Origin: Micropterix aruncella
Taxonomy: Eukaryota > Arthropoda > Insecta > Lepidoptera > Micropterigidae
Length of the DNA stretch: 64,000 nt
Direction: 5' to 3'
NCBI GenBank assembly: GCA_944548615.1
Contig: OX155964.1
Coordinates: 62,001-126,000 of the forward strand
Position numbers and translations under genes: made by a program. The notes under the pieces were generated by a model that was given only the letters and a program-made list of their open reading frames with translations, was not told where the DNA came from and made no database searches. This document shows positions 57,910-64,000 of this stretch, one piece after another (positions within the stretch are counted from its first letter, which is position 1; each line of letters starts with the position of its first letter).

Positions 57910-60900
57910 TGCGATGTGTATGCAAGATGAATTGTCCTTGGTAATCACGTTATGGCGTAACGTAGTCTTTAAAATAATTGTTAGTCGCAGCCGCGAAATG
58001 GACTCCAATGGTGCAAGTCTGCTACGTCCTTGTTTTCAGTCGTGGCGCCTCTGCCTGCCACATTTATCTCTGAGCCGTTTTGTTTCCCACATTGGCACTC
58101 GCATTGTTCGCTAGACGGTTTTGTAATCGTTTCGAGATGCTCTTATTAGCTTTTACTATTTCTATACGATATAACTTTTTAACTATTATTTGCATACCTT
58201 TTCTTTCGTGGACTTAGTTTATTTTGCTTTAGCTTACTAAACGGCGCATTGGGTTTCGCAATGCATTCGATTTGCGTCGGCGTTGGCCAACCGTGTTATT
58301 ATTTTTATAGAATCGAAACCGAAACCGAACCTGACATTTTGCGAATCTCCCAAATGTTGCACGCTTTCGCCGTTTATAGTTTTCAATATCCAAATTTATA
58401 TCTGATATTGTGAAATCGGACATTATTAAATGTTTAATTACCTACCTTATCTGATAGTTCCGGGTATAGACAACCTGCCAACAGAATTCTCGGGAAAAGA
58501 GACCACTGGATGCCTGGAATAATGGCATCATCTAACCACTCGTAATAAGTAGCTGTCTCATAGGGTTCAGATGGGAGGAACACATGATCCGACCAGTATT
58601 AGCTGGACATCGCGTTCGAAGGTATAAAGTGGAACGTCCGATATAGAGCAAATTGGAGATAAATCCTCAACGATACCAAGATTGAGGGTGAAATAAGCTG
58701 ATCGTTTATGGATAACCCAATACACCCTTCCTTTCCTGAAATATTATTTTCCTCTGGCTGTTAGTGCCCGTGATTGATTTCCGATCTAACTCTTAATAAG
58801 AACAATTTGTCAAGTCATAGACGCAGATAGCAGACTTGTATATACCGATGACGGCCAAATTGGTGGGATCGGCTGAGTCGGGAAGGGAAGGGGGGGAGAG
58901 AGAAAGAGTCAATCGCTCTGGCCGCGCGCTTCTTCTAGGTCAACTTTCGAAAGAGTGTGGACGAAACCGAAAGGCAGACCGGCTCGAGTGCGAGCGAGAC
59001 GACGACAACGCACTCGCCTCCTCCTTTACTCGCTCCGAAACGAGCGCTCTAACTGAAGTACACCGCGAAGAACAATACGGTCATCCGCTTCATTGCACTG
59101 CATAAACGAACATTTCGTCAAGAGAAATCAAAACGTTCTCAAAAGTTACCATAGAAGTTACTTAGTTGCAATGAATTAGAAAGCGCGAGGATATGCCTCG
59201 CAGTATAATAATCCATCGAGTTGTTCAGTTCAAACGAGACACCTAGCCGAATGGGAATGGGCAAAACGGTGTTGTTTAGCGGTATTGGCACTTAACATCG
59301 CGCCGCGCTGGACTCGATACATATTATTACACTCAAACTCCGTACAATATACACTCTTATTTCCCATTTAACAATCTACGAAAGAACTGTTTTGGCAAAA
59401 CCTCGTTGTTTACAATCTACGGACACGCATGCTTAGCTTTATGTAGAATATTTGTTTTGGCCGCAAAGGGTGTCAAGGCTAATGGCTTCCGCACACATTG
59501 CATTGCATAAGTGCCGTCTTAATTTGCTTTTTAATTATCGGCATTTGATTAACTCAATTTACTTATTTTGTTTTAGATTCAGCAGGCTCGCTCTGCGTGT
59601 TTGGTTACTTATATACTTTTCAGTTGATATAAAGCAGCTATTTTTACATAGGTATTGGTTGCGCGCAAAGATTCTTTTGCATTAGCATTTGATTAGTGTA
59701 TGTGGATGTTCGATTTCACTGACAGATGTTGATTCCGAAGAAGAAGAGAAGCGACTTGAACGCTGCCAGTACTGCGTTTGCTCGAAAAATGCCTACCCGC
59801 CGCTAGTTTTTATAATCATTCCGCCGCGCCGTAAAGCATATATTTTTCAGAGGTTTTGCATACTCTCGCGACTCTAACCGCTTTATTTATCGCCTTCTTG
59901 AACCGCTCCGCAAAATCATAATAAAACTCCGCGATAGAACTAATCCGCGTCGAGTGGGTCGTGTGTGACATTTTCGAAGATTGCATGAGAAATCCACCAG
60001 CAGGCACCTCGAGGGTCCGTAGCAGTGCTGGGACTTCCAGATAGGCGAGGATCGTCATCACAGGTCAGTCGGTGTTTTACAGACATACAGCTGATTAAGT
60101 GTTGATGTTTGAGGGATATGCGCGCATCGATTTCGTCTCTATTATTTTATTTCGATTCTTTTTATCGATTTTTTTTATTATTTTATTTTATTTTATAGCA
60201 AACTTACAGATAGTAAATATATGATAATAGTATCTTAAAAACATATTCAAACGAAACAAATTTACTATCCTATAAATAGTTTGCAATGCTTGCGTTACAC
60301 ATTAACATAGAAATAACATCAACACGTCGATAGTAGGAGAAAAATATAATAAAGCTAATAATAATATAAGGGTAAGAAAAGAAATAATTAAATAAGCTGT
60401 TAATAAGGTTATTTGGATAGAGCAAAATAGAAGTATGAGTAATAGGATATTAATATTTATTATATATAATATGATATAATACAATAGTATGTTATAATAT
60501 AATAATCATATAATACAGTGCATTAGGATGGCAGTAAGTGAAACCTTAAAAAGTAGGAGATAGGCTAGGTATGATTGATTGAATCTTTTATTATATTTAT
60601 GGAATCATAAAATACATCCAATGCTTTACACGATTTATCAAAAACGCGACACATTCTGGCAAGAGTTCTAGAATTAGTCAATTAGAATCTATTTATTTAT
60701 TTGATTAATTTTAGTATAATTTATTCACGGTTATGATCCCGCCGTTGTTTAACTATTTACACGTTGAACAACCAGGTATAATTAGGATAAAGTGACAATG
60801 GTTGTAGGTACTTAATCTCACTCGTAATTTACGACTCTAGATTGTAATGGTACAGTATACTAGAACTGTGGTACCTAATGGTAAGCTGCAGGTCTCAATC

Positions 60901-61340
60901 GATCGATTGCTTACTCTGAAATGCATCTGCTGACTTATGGAGAGGACGACAGGACACATATTCGAGACCTAACTGATAAGTTGCTAATCTAGTAAAGCAT
61001 TTTTCATGAAAAATAACAAACACTATTGTCTTAAAATCACTTAAAAATATTACCAATGCAAGTAACAAGTAGGTATATTGTAGAGGAGAGGACCAATTTA
61101 AAAAGATAATTATACATAATTTGGTAAGAAACCCAATTTATGGTATAAGGGAGTTTGAAAATTCTGAGTTTATTTTCCATGTTGATGATTAATGAAATGC
61201 GTAAAGTTTTAAACATAATGGTATTATGATAGCTGACATTCTAATTTTCATATAATTAAATTCATTTTTTTTTTAAAATACGAAGGCATAAAGGCATATT
61301 GCTGGATTGGCAATAAAATATATATTTTTTGATTATTCTA
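57910..61340. other. Long stretch without a recognisable gene
   Basis: AT-rich, except for a CpG-richer block at 58850-59105 with an 89-codon open frame lacking any recognised motif. That block could be a promoter or non-coding exon, but no support was found. Confidence 0.4.
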
Positions 61341-61344
61341 CATA

Positions 61345-61566
61345 GAATTTGCATTTCTATTTTAATATATTATTCTCCCTGACATTAGCATATTTTGATT
61401 ATTTGTATGTAGGTAATATTGAATATAATATTACAGCCATGACAACTATCACGATAGTTATGTTTATAATAATGAAATTTTTAGCATTTAATTTTGTGAC
61501 GCATCCAAGTGTAGGAATGCCTATCTACTGGAGTAGTTGATTGTATTGTATTGTATTGTATTGTAT
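61345..61566 (+). mobile_element. LINE 3' UTR tail with (TTGTA)n
   Basis: CATCCAAGTGTAGGAATGCC leads into TACTGGAGTAG and a (TTGTA)n microsatellite at 61531-61566. It is the same tail family as at 52640-52772. Confidence 0.55.
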
Positions 61567-62175
61567 TACAAAAGAGCTTTTAACAAAACAAAATCTGTAA
61601 AAACTCGAATTTCGCGCGAAATTCGAAAAAACTTTTCGCCTGTTTAAGAATTTTCTATTGTTTCAGGATACCTTTTGTTATCAAAACGCAGTCATTGAAA
61701 AAAACCTCGAAAATTGTCCCATTTTTTTAATATTGCAGATATATTTTTTCACGAGCATGTAATCATTTTTGTAATATCGCGAATTGTTATCGATGTTGGA
61801 GAACCAGCAATATATCGACTATATTATCTACATGTATAGTATGCAAACTTTGAATGCCTATATCTCGCTTAATTATTGAGACCCAAAAAAGATTATTGCA
61901 GATTCGAAATCAGCGTGGTGAATATAGTCGGGTGACGTTTAAAAATCAACAATCCAGGAGAGGTTCCTATGCTGCAGTTAATCTTTTTCTTACAACCTTT
62001 ACTCGTAACCTGCAGTCCTCACAGGGAACTGATCAAAAATATGGAAAATCAGAAAAGCAAAATGTCCATTCTTCATTTTTAAAAAACCATTGTTATGGCT
62101 GTAGACACACTTACGGATATACCATATTATAATCACTGGCACGACAGTTCCACTATTTAAATCACTTCATGTACA

Positions 62176-62338
62176 GTCCGCGCGCGAGCTCCGAAGAATC
62201 GGGGGCTGGGAAGCGGCCGAATTACGCCGCCCCCGACGTAATCCGCCGCCCCCGAGCGCGGGGTTTGGAGCGACGGTCAGGGGCGGCGTAATCCGCCCTC
62301 TTCGCCAGCTCCCGATTCTTCGGAGCTCGCGCGCGGAC
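62176..62338. mobile_element. 163-bp palindromic GC-rich MITE
   Basis: GTCCGCGCGCGAGCTCCGAA at 62176 is mirrored exactly at 62319-62338. Inverted similarity continues for about 57 bp per arm, with shared GCGGCGTAATCCGCC blocks. It has a much higher GC content than its surroundings. No target duplication was resolved. Confidence 0.85.
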
Positions 62339-62386
62339 GTTATGATGAAAGTCGCTCATTGTTTCAGCTAACTGTATAAACATACA

Positions 62387-63032
62387 GGGAGTTAATGGGC
62401 CCTTGCTGAGTTGGCCACGAAGACCCATTCTGTTCAGGGTCGGTCATACTCACGGGTCAACACCTATCCGACGGCCTCCACGCGTGAAGTGCGAGCCTGG
62501 GTAGGACTCTTGCCTTATGGTTAGTTTCCCCTGGGAATCAACCTTCTGGCGCTCCTGGACGGTCTGCGCTCCGTGCGGCGTAAGCCAATCGACTGTGCAC
62601 TCTGACTAACAGTCGGGGGAGTCTGGAAGCAGTACTGTTTCCTATAGAGCGGGGGTGGTTGCGGACTATCGGCTACCCGATCCTGGGGGAACAGCCGAGC
62701 AAAGGACGCTGCGGTCCGCGATAGATTCGGTAAACACCGTTTCACCGCTTCGTAAGGGAGAGGACCGCGCAAGCGACCTCGAACTCTTAACCAATCGAGA
62801 GACTGGAGTAATCTGGTCACAATTGGAAGTAAGGGCGTGAGAGTAGGCCCGCCGGGTAACACTCCTGGCTATCTCGCGGTTAAGGCGTTGGCCTCTTGCG
62901 GGCTTGTGGCGTAGCTAGACGGTGGACTGTTTTGTTCTCAAGTCTTCTGCGCTGACTCCAGGGAGATAGAACGACTAATCGTTAAAACTTCCTGAGGTGA
63001 CGGGCTCGCCCGCTGTAGTCGACAACTCTAGT
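62387..63032 (-). mobile_element. SINE-like element, copy E
   Basis: Full-length, about 646 bp, from the GGGCCC end to the GGTGACGGGCTCGCCCG head. It is flanked by TGTATAAACATACA (62373-62386) and TGTATATTCATACA (63033-63046), a 14-bp duplication with two mismatches. Confidence 0.88.
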
Positions 63033-63244
63033 TGTATATTCATACAACGCGAGCTTAACTTAGGAGCCCACGACTTCGAGTGACTTCCTGGAGTAGTTTC
63101 TCTTCGAGGTGCTTCACCCCGCGATTTAGTCATTTAGCGTGATAAATATTGAGAAATTATATGTAAGACAATTTTAACGAATCCACTATGTCAGTGGAAC
63201 AGTATATTTTCATCTGCGAATCACAGTATATTTTTTATTTATAG

Positions 63245-63311
63245 GAAACGTTCTCTGGCAGATGTGACCAACGTCCACGCTGGTTTTTTCCCTTGTGTAA
63301 TCCAAACAAAG
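63245..63311 (+). CDS. Weak candidate exon
   Basis: Acceptor tttatag precedes 63245 and donor-like gtgtca follows 63311. The phase would fit the exon ending at 48839, and the joined frame stays open (RKRSLADVTNVHAG...). No conservation is known and the donor is poor. Listed only as a possibility. Confidence 0.2.
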
Positions 63312-63784
63312 GTGTCACCTCGCGTGCAGCAGCCGTGCGTGCGTTTCGGCGCCAGGATGGCAATGAATCGCCTATCGAGGCTTACGTAATGTAGCAGTTG
63401 GCGCGGACGACTGTTGTGGAATAGGATCTCCGTACGCGGAGCGCGAAGGCCTATTTGTGCGCGCTAGCCATCGAATGAGACATGAATGTCCCGCGTCGCA
63501 TCGCAATGAGACACGACCGCCGGCAAGGTCGCCTCATCCGCACATAGCAACAGCAACACCGACATAGGCAGTGGCTCCTCTTCGAGCTTTGACCTTAACC
63601 TGATATTATCACTCTATGCCGTTTACTTTTTTCATTAATTCCTAAACGATTTGAATCGCACGCACTTATTAATATTAGCTACCGGTGCTGATGAAGTACT
63701 GTTTAGCTACCAGCGCTGACAAGTATTTATATTTGTCGCAGCCGACGGGCCGAGGTAGAGCAAGAGGATCGCGGAAATCACTTT

Positions 63785-63835
63785 GAATATTAATGATAAT
63801 TAATACGTCATACGTATTAATTATATTAATAATAA
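63785..63835. repeat. AT-rich palindrome
   Basis: ATTAATACG, TCATA, CGTATTAAT, with flanking AATATTAATGATA/TATATTAATA arms. It is a short hairpin of unknown origin. Confidence 0.6.
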
Positions 63836-63926
63836 AAAAACATACGTCACTTTTACATGCGACAATAATAACGACTCGATTGAAGAACAAAGAAAGAAGC
63901 TGTCGACGGTCCAACGAGACAACCTG

Positions 63927-64000
63927 GGTTGTCGACTACAGCGGGCGAGCCCGTCACCTCAGGAAGTTTTAACGATTAGTCGTTCTATCTCCCTGGAGTG
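63927..64000 (+). mobile_element. SINE-like element, copy F, cut by the window end
   Basis: The head GGTTGTCGACTACAGCGGGC and the AGTTTTAACGATTAGTCG block are nearly identical to copies B and E. The rest lies beyond 64000. Confidence 0.85.

Noticed and set aside
58836..59105. 89-codon ORF in a CpG-richer block
   Set aside because: Low-complexity, no recognised motif, no supported splice sites.

Overview
The window looks like insect nuclear DNA, most probably lepidopteran. The inference rests on split genes with GT-AG introns, GC-rich coding exons in AT-rich DNA, frequent TAGGTA-type motifs, many non-LTR retrotransposon tails ending in (TAA)n or (AATA)n, and palindromic miniature elements. 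There is no prokaryotic or organellar signature. No species can be named from the sequence alone.

Four host genes can be supported. (1) A TMEM8/PGAP6-type membrane protein, 1046-3175 (+), has three exons; its 5' exon or exons are missing. (2) SAYSD1, 10397-11689 (-), has two exons and looks complete. (3) An FRMD8 (Drosophila Bili) orthologue, 22301-42245 (+), has eight exons whose splice phases all agree. They give 592 residues with a start codon, a stop codon and a nearby AATAAA. (4) An unrecognised Pro/Arg-rich first coding exon lies at 48505-48839 (+); the rest of that gene is not securely in the window. These genes are not an operon, and nothing here ties their functions together.

Most of the remainder is transposable elements, many nested. 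Layout: 1-700, CR1-like LINE tails; 1-3.2 kb, TMEM8; 4.5-6.9 kb, a three-tier nest (SINE-like element, RNase H LINE, CR1-like tail); 8.5-9.7 kb, an inverted-repeat element carrying a piggyBac-like MITE between (AT)n tracts; 10.4-11.7 kb, SAYSD1; 12-18.3 kb, a palindromic MITE, one LINE fragment and one LINE with an intact 985-codon endonuclease/RT ORF; 19-20.6 kb, mariner and LINE relics; 20.8-22.2 kb, a self-nested pair of the SINE-like element just upstream of FRMD8; 22.3-42.2 kb, FRMD8, whose introns hold a LINE relic, a SWIM/YqaJ + THAP element, a second unclassified inverted-repeat element, minisatellites and a DDE transposase relic; 45-46.7 kb, a LINE with a C-terminal zinc finger; 48.5 kb, the unknown exon; 50-64 kb, further SINE-like copies, a 120-bp tandem repeat, LINE relics and MITEs.

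The most notable observations are: a family of about 650 bp SINE-like elements, seven copies, several with 14-17 bp target duplications; two candidate DNA transposons with unusual gene content (29.2-31.5 kb and 33.45-36.74 kb); an empty-site proof of a MITE insertion; and LINE 3' hairpins that appear to co-vary between families. All calls come from reading the sequence. No database search was run.
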